From NCBI GenBank assembly GCA_018340805.1, contig JACMZG010000008.1:21623930-21687929 (forward strand): 64,000 bases of DNA, in the 5' to 3' direction. Of this stretch, positions 1 through 11,089 are shown piece after piece. The translations under genes and the position numbers were made by a program. Source of the DNA: Microvelia longipes (Eukaryota > Arthropoda > Insecta > Hemiptera > Veliidae). The first letter of the stretch is position 1. The number at the start of each line of letters is the position of its first letter. Below the pieces are notes generated by a model, which saw only the letters and a list, made by a program, of their open reading frames with translations, did not search any database and was not told the origin of the DNA.

Positions 1-31
<31 letters not shown>
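1..31. repeat. (TA)n microsatellite at window edge
   Basis: Pure TA dinucleotides run from the left edge, so the array is probably cut by the window boundary. A short GT run (about 41-50) follows. No function is implied. Confidence 0.95.
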
Positions 32-33
<2 letters not shown>

Positions 34-1111
34 AATTTGTGTGTGTGTGTTTTCCTCGACGACTTTTTTGTCTCTCGATAATTTTTTGAACGCTTTGTCT
101 AATTGAATTGAAAATTGGGACATAAATTATTCATATGGCTCTACATAGGCTTATTGTTTTAAAAAATTATGACGAAATTCACCAAACCTTATAAAGTTAA
201 CAGAGTCATTATGTATTGTTTTCGATGGTGTCGAGTAAGACTTTATGTGTATTTTTGATTCGCTGAATTGAATAAGATCGATTTCAGCTCAATTAGATCA
301 AGATAATGGACCGAAAAATACATATTGTATGCATGTACATTAACGTCATCTAGTAGGGCGTCCAAGTTTATTGCTAATTGGTTTTAAATTGGAATCACAG
401 TTTGTTTTTAATTGAACTAACAACGCGACATCTGTGGAGCCACGGCGAGTTGAGGAGTTAGGCTTTGAATAGCTTTATTAGCTCCTAATTACTACCGTAT
501 ATTAGCTTAGACCATTATTAGCTTATAATTATTTTTGCATTAATTTTATTATCTTTTCCTACACTTAGAATATAAAGTGAGAGGTGAGTTTAATGTTAAA
601 TAATTTAATATATTTGATAGAGAGAGAGAGAGAAACATAATATATTTATAAAAAATACAATATGAGGCTGCTCATTGACAATAAGTTGCTACATACACAG
701 CATACTGATCAATCATATACAAGACAATAATTAAACTAAATAATAAAGTAAGAAATTTACAAGAATAGCGTATAAATCACCATTATACTTAAGTCAAAAA
801 TATTGAACTGTAATAATAGTGAATTGAATTGAATTGTAATAATAGTGAACACTTTACAATAGTGTACTATACTATTGAGTAATGGTAAACTATACTATTA
901 TTATACTATGTTTATACCTATGTTTAAAAGGGCTTCATAGTTCTATCGTATGTGATTTTTATAAAATATGTTCTTACATCTACACTTAAATTTTAAATTA
1001 TAAACTTTATTGTGGTTGTTCATATAATAAATGTAATGTAATTTATTATAGTTTCGATTAACTCGAGCTCTTGTTGAGGAATGTGAATGAAAACCTTTAT
1101 ACTTTCATTTT
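32..1111. other. AT-rich non-coding stretch
   Basis: No ORF with coding character, RNA gene or clear transposon is visible. A short GA microsatellite lies near 620-633. Degenerate AATTGAATTG and ACTATACTATTA words recur around 825-905 but form no clean array. Confidence 0.6.
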
Positions 1112-1310
1112 CTACAGAGTTAGTGGTAAGGAAAAATCTAAAAAGGAGTTATTATAAAGTTTTCCCTTCAATACAGATAAGGAAGTAAAAATAAACAAGA
1201 AGAAAAACTTGGTTCTCAATTTTTCTCTCGGTCCGTAGAGATGTCGAAGCCTCTCGTTTCTGACCCAGATCATTCCTCGATTCATTTTTCTCCCTCTTAA
1301 ATTTATTCTT
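1112..1310. repeat. Dispersed repeat family C, copy 1
   Basis: The segment around 1194-1300 (ACAAGAAGAAAAACTTGG, then a GATGTCGAAGCCTCTCG-like and a TTCTGACCCAGAT-like stretch) is matched in order near 8098-8240. Two diverged copies 7 kb apart in the same orientation indicate a dispersed repeat, not a gene. The minus-strand ORF across it is low-complexity and lacks any recognisable domain. Confidence 0.5.
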
Positions 1311-1319
1311 TTCAAGAAC

Positions 1320-2385
1320 TTCCTTATATAGTTAAGCCTAAATAAAGAAGTTTTTATGTTCTCTCTTCCATATTAATAAAAAACAAATTGTATAGTACCC
1401 TTTGACTGCATTTATTTTTAATTTTTATAATCCACTGTTTTACTTAACATATAAATCTGTGAATTATCCCAATCTGAAAATTGGTCTGTAAAAATCGTAG
1501 ATTTTACAAGTTAAGTATCTTGATTTATCTATCTAATCTTAAGTTAAGCCTTCTATCTAATCTGATTTATGCCATAGCATATTTAGACATTTAATAATTA
1601 CATATGCATTTAAACATATGCATAGTGAAATAGAATCAACTATTAATCCCATTATGATTTTTTCTTTCTATTTTCTCATACTCTCAATGCCATTTCTCTA
1701 GTGGCTACTAAATTTGGGTTCGTATAAATTTAACCGTAGTGTTTTTATGACATAATTTATTTTATTTAATTAATATAACAATTATTTTGTAAAATATTAA
1801 ATTTACCCTATCACCCCTTTACTCTCTTAGCTTTACTTACTTAAAATAAATCCTTTTCATTTATAAATTATTAAATGCAATGCGTTTATGTATTTTTTAA
1901 ATTTATGTTTTCATGTTCTTGAAGCTTTAAACATTTTATAACATTAACATAATGTCATGTTGATATTTATTTAGATAGTTATAGTTTTTGCTCGAAAAAC
2001 ATTAATTTTAATATTCTAACTCGATTTATTGCTATAAATCTTTTTTGTTTACTTTCACCTGTAAAATAATGGGCTTAATTATGATTAATGTTTTAGAGGT
2101 GGTTACCTTCATAAGGTATGTTCTCGTGCCAAAATCTTACTAAATAAATATCTTAAATACTTTATTAGATTAACATTATTAGACTAGGAAACAACAAAAA
2201 AAATCCTATAATTCTATCCTAATTAAATTTATAAAGTAAAAACAACTAGGGGTGATTAATGCAATTTCTTTTTTAATACTTATATAGATTGAAAAAAGTA
2301 CTTTTTAAAGCTTGTTCACATTAAATATTGAAATCTTAGCAATCGACCAAATTTGTTCACATTAGAGTTAACAAAGAATAACATG
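1320..2385. other. AT-rich non-coding stretch
   Basis: Nothing recognisable on either strand. The near-repeat ACATATGCAT...ACATATGCAT at about 1600-1622 is the only local structure seen. Confidence 0.55.
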
Positions 2386-2462
2386 TCCATCCTATATAGG
2401 TATGTAGGAAAAGTATTGTGTTTGCAATGAAAAATTCTAAACCGAGATTCTACCAGGTTAAA
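2386..2462 (+). repeat. Dispersed repeat family A, 5' fragment
   Basis: TATAGGTATGTAGGAAAAGT and the following ATTGTGTTTGCA ... CTAAACCGAGATT words match the start of the longer family A copies (for example 20697 and 40491). Only the first ~75 bp of the family is recognisable. The minus-strand ORF covering 2316-2651 includes this repeat and is probably spurious. Confidence 0.55.
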
Positions 2463-2819
2463 ATATAATAAAACTACAAATAGTACAAAACAACAACCAA
2501 TACGCAAGGGACCAATACAAAGGTCCAGAAAAAATAAATTTTCCGAGACTATATTTCTGACTATGCATTTATAGACGAATCTTGTGAACATTCTATCTCC
2601 AAAACGGATTAATATTTTAAAACCAAACATAGTTTTATTAAAACAAATCATAACCCCTATGGAATGCTAGGTTGTTTTAAAGTCATTTACCTGGTTCGCT
2701 GAGTTAATAAAAGTTTTAAATAATCGGCGAATTGTAGACTATATATTGTTTTTGAATGAAACAAATCCGGAGTCAATACGACCACTCTATGTTGACCAAA
2801 ATGTCGAAAAATCTAAATG

Positions 2820-2900
2820 TTGTTAAAAGAAAAAATAAATGAATAAAGGCGGCAAAGAAAAAAATAAATAAAGGCGGCTTTGTTTCTATTTATTTAGATT
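2820..2900. repeat. Short imperfect direct repeat
   Basis: An AAAAAATAAATGAATAAAGG-like unit ending in CGGC occurs twice in succession, with the second copy followed by an inverted TTTCTATTTATTTA partner. This is a local duplication with weak hairpin potential and no coding content. Confidence 0.4.
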
Positions 2901-2995
2901 CAGAATCTAGTAAAATCAGTTTAAGAAACAAAAAAGACCGAAATAACCAGGTAACATATCCTAAACGAAGCAAAAAGTCAAATCATTGTTTTTTT

Positions 2996-3155
2996 TTTAT
3001 TTTCCTCATTTATATCATAGGTATATAGGAAATTTATTAAGTTAGCACTAAACATCCATAACGGGTATTTCACCTGAATTATCCGTATCAGGTTTTTTAA
3101 GACCTCCTGAATAGCTTACTCATGTTATCCCAATTTGTGTTTTTTTAATTTTTAC
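2996..3155 (+). repeat. Dispersed repeat family A, 5' fragment
   Basis: Starts with TTTTCCTCATTTATATCATA and GGTATATAGGAAA and continues with CACCTGAATTATCCG, TTTTTTAAGACCTCCTGA and related words in the same order as in longer family A copies. It stops before the internal CTGTCTGTATG segment. Confidence 0.6.
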
Positions 3156-3221
3156 CACCAGTATGTCTGCTTTGGCTCTTTATTAAAAATGCTCTGCTGT
3201 CGATAACATGTTTTTCTTTGG

Positions 3222-3292
3222 TAGCCAAGCGGTTAAAGTACTGGAAAACGAATCAAGAATTCAGTGTTCAAGCCTTGGAGGGTACGAAAGGT
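3222..3292 (+). repeat. tRNA-like head, possible SINE remnant
   Basis: TAGCCAAGCGG fits the pol III A box (TRGYNNARNGG), and about 40 bp downstream GTGTTCAAGCC resembles a degenerate B box. The spacing suits a tRNA-derived promoter. No folded tRNA with intact acceptor stem could be drawn, so a decayed SINE head or tRNA pseudogene is more likely than a working tRNA. Confidence 0.45.
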
Positions 3293-3368
3293 TTATTGTT
3301 GAGAATATATTTTTACTTTAATTTTAGTTCGGTTTAGTAAAATAACGTTACGAGCACGATAAGAAACC

Positions 3369-3779
3369 AAATAATTATGGTTGGCTGGCAAATTCCATTC
3401 GGAATGCGTGCTTTGTTACTCTAAAATTTATATCTTTCTTTATCATATATGTTCTGTTTATGATTTATAACCTGGAGCAGTAGTATTTCTGCGTTTAAAC
3501 ATTTTTCAAAAAAATAATTTGAGGTTTATAGAGCGAATAATGCTGTGCATTCCCGATTTTGGAATGATGTCCATAGTTTTGTCTAACCTGTGGAATAAAC
3601 ATCCGCATTACCTATAAAACATTCGGAAACAATCGAGTAACTAGCAGTAATACTACTACTACAGGTTATAAATCATGAACAGAACATTTAATCATGATAA
3701 AAAATTAAAGAGAAAAGAAGCACGCATTCCAAAGGAAATTCGCCAGGCATGCGGACCTCCAAGCCAGAATTTAAATTAT
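3369..3779. mobile_element. Foldback/MITE-like element, family D copy 1
   Basis: The arm at about 3370-3491 (TGGCAAATTCCATTCGGAAT ... TGTTCTGTTTATGATTTATA ... ACCTG) is the diverged inverse of 3645-3779 (CAGGTTATAAATCATGAACA ... ATTCCAAAGGAAATTCGCCA ... GGACCTCCAAGCCAGAATT). The arms are about 120-135 bp around a ~150-bp centre, with no coding capacity. The outer end GCATGCGGACCTC...CCAGAATT recurs at 46016-46430 and at 32955, which defines a family. The left terminus has lost about 15-20 bp relative to the right. Confidence 0.75.
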
Positions 3780-4329
3780 CTGAAATAAATGAAATTTATG
3801 TATTAAAATATTTATAAATAAAAATCAATTGCCCTAAACTGCACTGAAACCTATACTTGTAGATTATGTTAATAACCCGTTACAAATATATTTTTGTTTA
3901 AAAAATTTTTATAACTCTGATGTCAAGTATTTGGGGTAAATACATGCATTTTTTTGAAATTCCTTGTTAAAACTTAGTGGCGTAAAATTAAATTTAAATT
4001 ATGCAAGTAACGGAGATTTTTTTTAAAATTTATATTTTAGGAAAACTTTTTGATTTTATTTTGTAATAAATTATTCAACATGGTTACTTTATAAATTGTT
4101 TACTTCTTTCCTGCAAATTTTTGATTCAGTAATTAACTTTTTTTTCACAAATAATGCAGCCTTCTCTCTGCATATTATCTATCATCTATATACTTACCTT
4201 GGGCTTGGCTTGAATAAAATTTGATTAAAACATAATTACAGCAGATTTGTGGCTCACCCCTTAACTAACTTAATATAATCGCTAAATCTAAATCTAAGAT
4301 GCGAATTGAATTACTAAATTAGTACTTTG
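3780..4329. other. AT-rich non-coding stretch
   Basis: No gene, repeat arm or array recognised between the foldback element and the TA array. Confidence 0.55.
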
Positions 4330-4377
<48 letters not shown>

Positions 4378-4383
4378 TATTAT

Positions 4384-4420
<37 letters not shown>
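4330..4420. repeat. (TA)n microsatellite, interrupted
   Basis: A long TA run interrupted around 4371-4390 by AATATTATATTATTATATTA. Confidence 0.95.
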
Positions 4421-4421
<1 letters not shown>

Positions 4422-4984
4422 TGATTTGATTATACTTGTTGTCTTGTTGGAGTGCATAAATGAATCACAGATGCATAATTTTGACTTACACATATTTTAT
4501 ATGAAGAAAACTAATGATACACTACTAAAATAAGAAGACGTCGGTAGAGGCTTTGCTATATTTGACAAGAAAGATGGAGCAAGTAATAATTTATTTAAAG
4601 CCAAATTGAATTTATAATCAAGCTGACGGCGTTGCAATTGTTAGCTGTAAAATGGGTTGTTATTACAACCAAGAAACACGCCGCGTAACAGGATAGCTAT
4701 TTGGACTGACAGTGGCTACACTTGATGGAATGCTTAATAGCAATTATTATTTTGCGGATTTTTAAAAAAAAATCTTATGAATTGAATTTGGTTGGATGCA
4801 GTTTTAAGACCGTTTAGGTCGGGTTGCTACGTCAGAAGCTAGGACCAAAATTTACAAATTCTACCCTGTTTATTGGCCTAAACGGAATTTTTCTTTTTCA
4901 ACAAGAAGCTCTGTGAATTACGATTTGAAAATGAAATTAAAGGTTCACTATCCAATGTTTTCTTCCTATGGTTAAATGCAGGGA
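4421..4984. other. Non-coding stretch, no feature seen
   Basis: Some slightly GC-richer words (for example AAGCTGACGGCGTTGCAATT near 4620) but no open frame or match to other repeats in the window. Confidence 0.5.
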
Positions 4985-5560
4985 TTACCCTTACAGATTA
5001 CGGAATAGAAGAGTCGCCCAGTTTGTCGTTGGTGTCGTTGGTTCCCGAGGCTTAAGCCGATAGAAGCATTATGTTTAACTCCATAGGCGTTAGCCTTGGG
5101 ATTTATTTAAATTATGTTTATACATTGGGTTCTTAAGGCACACTAGAAAATGAAAATAAAAAGTAATGTGAAATTCATTTGTGTATTCCTTAATATTATT
5201 TCTTATTAGTAAAACGATAAAAACCAACGTTCACGACTTAGATTCAAACATTGAAGCTTTAGATTTCTTGTTAAGTGTCTAAACCATTTACGCAAAGAAT
5301 ATGGTTGAAAGTAAATTACTTTCCGCAATGATTTTTGTTTTCATCTCTTATTTTATCTAATGGTCCTGATAGGGTTCTTTCCTCCCTAAAAGCAAGGGCG
5401 GAACGTTCTCGATTGTTTTCCCCCTTCTAGAGGAAACAATCTTTTTATCATGGTTGATAATCTTTATTTTAGGAAATTGTGCTCTGATTCATTATGGGGG
5501 AAATTATTCTGCACATATAAAGTGGAAACAATTGCGGATCAGACATTTGGCCCCCATTTA
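4985..5560 (+). repeat. Dispersed repeat family B, copy 1
   Basis: Two landmarks, TCCCGAGGCTTAAGCCGATA near 5043 and a CTCCCTAAAAGCAAGGGCGG ... CCTTCTAGAG stretch near 5383-5435, recur in the same order near 55930-56060 and 56495-56560. Shorter GGTTCCCGAGGCTTA or GTTCCCGAGTCGTA words lie near 62272 and 43928. A diverged dispersed element is the simplest reading; I could not define termini or class. Confidence 0.5.
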
Positions 5561-5629
5561 GTCTTATAAGACCATTAAACAAATCGGAAAATAATCCAAC
5601 TAAGGTAAATTTAGTACAACTTTATTTTT

Positions 5630-5735
5630 TTACGTAACAAATGAGTATACTAAGTTTCGTTTCCATACGGCAAGTATATGTACGGTTTTTGTTGGTTCAT
5701 ACGCGTTAAGCAGCATAAAGCTAGGTCAGTGCAAT
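5630..5735 (+). repeat. Dispersed repeat family A, 3' internal fragment
   Basis: ACTAAGTTTCGTTTCCATAC, GGCAAGTATATGTACG and the TTGTTGGTTCATA ... GTTAAGCAGCATA words match the middle-to-3' part of family A (compare 41025-41110). It abuts the retrotransposon relic on its right. Confidence 0.6.
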
Positions 5736-5779
5736 TTTTACGACCTCTTAAGAGCTCTATTAATCTTGGTTTTGCAAAT

Positions 5780-6840
5780 TAAATGTTGACCTAGGAGGTC
5801 ATCTTTCAGATTTCCTAGAAATCCAACATGGCGTCTGACAAGGATCTGTTTTAGGTCCTATTTCATTTTTAATTTACATTAATGATCTTCTTTATTAAAT
5901 GCTTCATGTGCTGGCTGCGGCATTTCTGCTTGCCGACGATTACGGGGTCGTTTTAACCTTGGAATCGCTGACAAACTCAAATGAACTTCAGTCAGTCGTC
6001 TTAAAACTATTGCTAGATTGGTGTAATGCTAACAAAGTTAAACTGAACAACGATAAAATTGTTCCCTTATTTATAGATTTCAAATTAAAAATGTACACTC
6101 ATTTATGTTTTTAGGGATTAATTTAGATAATAAAGTTTCTTGGGAACCCCATATAGATCAACTATCTAAAAGACTAAACACCAGCATTTTTATGCTAAGA
6201 AAGGCTTCAACATCCCTCTCAGATAATTCTTTAAAATTAATTTATTATTCACATTTCTTCTTTCATATCTCTTATGGCACTATGATATCAGGAGGAGCTC
6301 CTACCGTCGATAGAATATTATTTAGAATATATTTATTTTGCAAAAAAGAGCCATTAGAATTTTATTTAGGTTACCTCCAAAAAAGTCTTGCAAAGAGTAC
6401 TTTAAAAAGAATAATTTATTTACTCTTTACTCGCTGTACTGTTATCAGTTACTCTTATTTGTTCTCAGCATTGTCTAGTTTGTCCACAGTAGAGAATGTT
6501 CATTCTTACTGTACAAGACAAACTAATCAATACGTTGTACAAAGATATAACCTTACGAAAACAGCTAAGTATCATTCGGTTAATGCAGGTCTTAAATTAT
6601 TTAATTTGTTATCAAACCCTGTAAGATGTTTAGAAAGTAAAGAATTTAGCAAATATTTGAGAGAAATATTTGTAAGATATCCTCTGCACAGTCTCTGGGA
6701 ATTTTATAATATTAGTTTTAATAATTAATTATTTTAGTTTTTACTTAATATTTAGTTGTTTACTTTAATTACTTAATTATGTGTATATTATGACAATTAA
6801 CTTATTATACATCTGAATACATGTTAAATAAATAACAATA
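5780..6840 (+). pseudogene. Non-LTR retrotransposon relic, reverse transcriptase C-terminal part
   Basis: This is the 3' part of an RT gene of the Jockey/CR1-like non-LTR group. In the frame of 5824, QGSVLGP and FLIYINDLL are the usual RT block before the catalytic site, followed by LLADDYG around 5929-5946, a form of the (Y/F)xDD box. After a frame change near 6105, FLGINLDNKVSWEPHIDQL opens the 207-codon segment to 6728, with a YTR-like motif and a thumb-type C-terminus typical of these elements. In-frame stops at 5836-5838 and 5896-5898 and the frame change near 6105 show it is dead. The upstream endonuclease and N-terminal RT are missing, as in 5'-truncated insertions. The tail to about 6840 ends in AATAAATAACAATAATA, possibly the 3' UTR and tail. 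Subfamily assignment is inference. Confidence 0.85.
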
Positions 6841-8097
6841 ATATGTTTAACTATCACATTGCTATTGTACTTATCTGTAATTTTTACTATTGTTCACAAT
6901 TATTTATATTATTAGTCATTTAAATCTTTTAATTTATTTCTACTTATCTTATAACAATAAAAAGTCTTAGTACTCATTTTAAATAGAAAAGTATATTACC
7001 TAATTAACAGCTGGATCTTGAAAAATAATTGAACATTATCTAAACAAAATAATAAGCACAGATCATTCGGTTTGTATTTTTTCCTGATCACTATATTGAT
7101 ATTAAATAATTGAATAAATGATAAACATTGATTGTTAACTTATGAAAAGTAATTATTCTTATTATTTAAATTATTTTGTATGATCTTTTATTCAACAAAG
7201 TTTCATTTTAGTCTTAAGCTTCAAAGTGCGTGTAAGAACTGAAGTGGAACACGCACTAAAATATATTAAAAACCCCTATACTAACTTCTTTTAGGCTCAT
7301 AATTACTTGTTAGAGGTTAGAAGCAAAAATTATAAAGCCGTTTGAAGTGTATGTCATAAAGTATATACTTTTCTATAATAACTTTCTAACACAATTTATG
7401 TTTTAATTTGATATTTCTTTTTATCTTTGGTCAAATTAAAATTTCTAAATTATTTTTTAGTAATTATAGTGATTTTTTAATAAAATAATATATTTTGGTG
7501 AGATCACAGAAATAAAATACACCCTTTTAAATTAATTTTTATTTTATATTTATTTAATTTAATATTTTTAACTAGGAATTTTTAAGATCAATTATCTGTA
7601 ATTTTTATTTAATTTTCAAAATTATATTTTATTTGATAAAAACTAAAATCATTTATATTTTTTTTTATCCCATAGCTTTTGCTATACTTTGATCAGTTAG
7701 TAAATATTAAAGGAGTATCAAACACTTAAAGAAAGAGTTTGAACAACCTCTAAAGAGGTAAAATGCCGAACTGTGCATAAATTAAAAATTAGAGGAAATG
7801 AAAATGCAATATATTTGTAATAATTGTATGAAACAAATGGTTACTTGTTTATTTTGCCATTATATTATTATAATTATCTTATTTTATTATTTATTTTATC
7901 TTTTGTGCTTCCTTAATTTACATGCTATGTTTAAAAAACTAAACAGAAAATAGTTTTTTTATGACTTTATGAATTTAAAACTCTATGAATGACTAGAAAG
8001 GGTTAAATGACCGCTATGTCATTTAGATGCATCTCTAATGTTCTATGAGTAGAAATACAAAAACCTGTGGGAGTTTTCATAATTTGTCGAGTATTCA
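6841..8097. other. AT-rich non-coding stretch
   Basis: Nothing recognisable apart from a small imperfect inverted pair (AGTGCGTGT...ACACGCACT) at about 7225-7257. Very AT-rich around 7380-7680. Confidence 0.55.
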
Positions 8098-8245
8098 AAC
8101 AAGAAGAAAAACTGGGTTTCCTATTATATGTTAGACCTACGCTTTAGTGGTATTGATGTCTCCAAGCTTCTCGATTCTGACCCACATTTTTTCCAGATTC
8201 AATTCATTTTTGAATATATTTATTTTCTCCTTCTTGAAACTCCTA
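8098..8245. repeat. Dispersed repeat family C, copy 2
   Basis: ACAAGAAGAAAAACTGGGTT, GATGTCTCCAAGCTTCTCGA and TTCTGACCCACATTTTTTCC parallel the copy at about 1194-1300. The 65-codon ORF here is shared only as repeat sequence and has no domain. Confidence 0.5.
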
Positions 8246-8850
8246 AATTATGCACTGTTAAAAATTTATTTTTTTCTTTATTTATTCTTGCCTCAACAAT
8301 TTTCTTCCTCCAATTAATTGATTGATTTCTAGCGGCTGTGTTCTGTAGAGTCTGACTAAGATGTTTAAAAAGAGGAAAATGTTAACTCTAAACATAGTCA
8401 GTCGAATCTCAGCATAAGACAAAATTTGTCAAAACATATTTACTTGTATATTTGCCAATATATTTCTAGGTGTCAATGTAATTACCATGTGGATATTTAC
8501 ACCTAAGGTGTTTAAGCCATTTCCTGTCTTGTTTTGTACCGGATCAAATATTTATAACATGTTACGGTCTATTTTGTCTGTACTATTACACCTTATTAGT
8601 TCAAATTAATTAATTTAATTTAGATTTACAGAAAAACACTCATAAGAACCCAGGAGTTAAGTTATCTCATAGAATTGTTGCCAAGGTTTGTCCTGATGTT
8701 TTGATACTGAATGCTATTTTGTACAGTAATGGTTGTATTGCATTTTTTTCATTCAGTTTTAATTCGATTCTCTATGATGTTTGCCATACTAGAGGAATTT
8801 CATAGAAATCTTAATATAATATAGTAAACCAAGCACGACAAGTTGTTTTT

Positions 8851-8878
8851 ATTACAAACCTTTAAATAGGTTTGTAAT
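8851..8878. repeat. Perfect 11-bp-stem hairpin
   Basis: ATTACAAACCT and AGGTTTGTAAT flank the loop TTAAAT as a perfect inverted repeat. No T-run terminator context or gene lies nearby. Confidence 0.8.
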
Positions 8879-10194
8879 AATTTTAAATGTAATATAATTT
8901 TTTAAATAGCCAACCAGGGGCCCGGTTGGGCCAACTTGGGGCCAATATTTTTTGTAAGACGTGTCAAAAATTCACTTTTTTTATGAAGCAAACGTAACAT
9001 TTTTTTCAAAGATAGAAGCAAATCCTGTGCGTTTTGATAAAGCATTAACTAATTTCTTTAAAAGAAGTTATCGTAGCGACTTTACTGCAACCCTTAATGC
9101 TTCATTACTTAAGATTATTGCGAAAATTCAAAATAATCTGATGTTAATATTTTACTGTAAGTAAGTAAGTGAACCATTAATTAAGCTAATGAATTTTCTG
9201 AGCTATACTTTTGTTTTACATACATTTTTTTTAAACACTTCTCTCACCTTTCTCCAATCAGCCGATTGCTTTATGGCTAAAGATTATTGTGAAACTTCAA
9301 ATTAGTTAAGGACTTAATTTTTTATCAATACTTTCCTGCACTCTGATATTTTCAACACAGCTGGATTTTCTGCCGTTTTATGTGTATCAGTAATTTAGGT
9401 CAAGAGAGCAAAAAAACGAAAAAGTCATTTTCTATAGAAAATATAAATTTTAAATTTTCTTCTTTTCAAAAAGTTTGTAGTTTCTTACCCCTACCCCAGA
9501 GGGAAATACTAACGCGGATAGCGTCACTGCTCCCGACATTCTGTGAATAAATAAAATTTTCTACATTAATTTTTCAATAAGTTCGACCTAAGTTATTTAA
9601 GTATGTCGAATCAAGTCTAGACTATCAAGTTTTTATTGAAGTTTTAGCTAGTTTTATGAAAATACCAAAGAAGTTATTTAGACAGTCTGTCATATTGAAA
9701 AGAGATTTCTTATCTTACCTAACATTTTTTCTCTATGATTCGTACCTAAAACTTTTTATTATTTTGGTATAACCAAAATAATAAAAATTTTATTATTTTG
9801 GTATTATTTTGTAAATTTGGTAGTTTGAATACTACCAAAGTTAAATACTAATTCCTAAAACTTATCTTTGACTTAATTTATTATTCATTTTCTCTCCGTC
9901 TTATGTTATTTTTTTTTTAAATTAAATTTTAGGTGATCAGATATTACGTTTTTTTTTCTTTCATCTTATGTTATAAAAGCTAAGGGTCTTTTATCTTTTG
10001 TATGTGTATAGTTATTGTTACATTTCTTGCCTTATTTAAATTCAACCCGTTTTAATCTTGTTATTTTAATTCTATGCATAACTAAAGAAAGCACTGTATA
10101 GAAAATTCTTAAAACTATTTCAAAGGGAAATCATCTCTACTAAACCCATTCGGTTTCATTATTGTTAAAAATTAGTTGTATTATTGTCTATTTT
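8879..10194. other. Non-coding stretch with hairpins and a GC-rich patch
   Basis: A short GC-rich patch at about 8908-8950 contains CAACCAGGGGCCCGGTTG, an imperfect palindrome. A perfect hairpin lies at 9753-9787. The ORF at 8961-9164 has no recognisable domain and no splice context I trust. Confidence 0.5.
9753..9787. repeat. Perfect 16-bp-stem hairpin
   Basis: TTTTTATTATTTTGGT pairs perfectly with ACCAAAATAATAAAAA around a 3-nt loop (ATA). A further direct copy of TTTTATTATTTTGGTA follows at about 9788-9803, so the same word occurs three times in 50 bp. Confidence 0.85.
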
Positions 10195-11081
10195 ATTACT
10201 TTTTCTCATTTACACCGTAGTTGAATAGAAACATTAGTGTGTGTGCACTGAACATCTCAAACCAGGATTACATCTGAATAACCAGATTCAGGTGTTTTTA
10301 AAACCTTCTAAATGGTTTTTACCAAGTTGTCTGTCTGTATGTATGTGTATTTCTTATCATCGCAGCTCCCAGTGTCTTTATGCTACAAAGCTATTGGCAC
10401 TGGGTACAACTTTTTGGTCTAGTTGTGCTATCTATGAAATAATTTTATGACTTCATTACACGTCTCAATAATGACTCAGCTACAATTTCAAGAATCTATA
10501 AAACGCGGAAAATGTTTACATAATGTTATGAAATTTTATTTCATGTCATACATCTGACTAAAAACGTGTGCAGTTTCATCTTATTATCAGCATTACTTCT
10601 AATAAATTAATGTAATTTATTAATAAATTACATGAAAACGTTTTAAAAAAAATCGATCAATTAAAAGTCGAAAAATTATCCATTTAGGTTGGAATTTGGC
10701 TGAAGCTTATGTTATAAAAACGAGTACAAAGTTTCATTCCAATATGCCTTGTATGTGTATGGCTTTCTTTATTACTTACTGTTTTCTACTGGCTTTTTTT
10801 TCTGGATTACTGATGTTCAGCAAAATTCAGACAAGTCAGTATACCTAGATGAGTTAATGCTAGGAATAAAGAGATGCTCTTTAATGTCTAAGGACAAACC
10901 AAGAGAGTAATGCCATTGAATTTTGTTGATTTCTATATTCTAAGAACGATCAAAGCCTCTCTGAAGTGATGAGAATTAGCATAGAGCGGTATGCGGTACA
11001 GCGTATGTGGTACAGGTATGCTGTACTGGTACAGCGGTTCCAGTAGGGTGAAAAAACGTTCCGAGGTACCTTGTACCCCAT
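10195..11081 (+). repeat. Dispersed repeat family A, near full length
   Basis: Runs from a TTACTTTTTCTCATTTACAC start, through GATTCAGGTGTTTTTAAAAC, GTCTGTCTGTATGTATG and CATCGCAGCTCCCAGTGT, to GTTCCGAGGTACCTTGTACC at the end. Order and spacing match copies at 20697 and 40491. The ORF at 10241-10450 is a by-product of the repeat. Confidence 0.8.
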
Positions 11082-11089
11082 TTGTTGTA

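Noticed and set aside
2316..2651. 111-codon minus-strand ORF
   Set aside because: Overlaps a family A fragment, is antisense to it, and is Phe/Leu-rich with no domain.
3222..3292. Functional tRNA gene
   Set aside because: The A box is good, but the B box is degenerate and no acceptor or anticodon stem could be paired.
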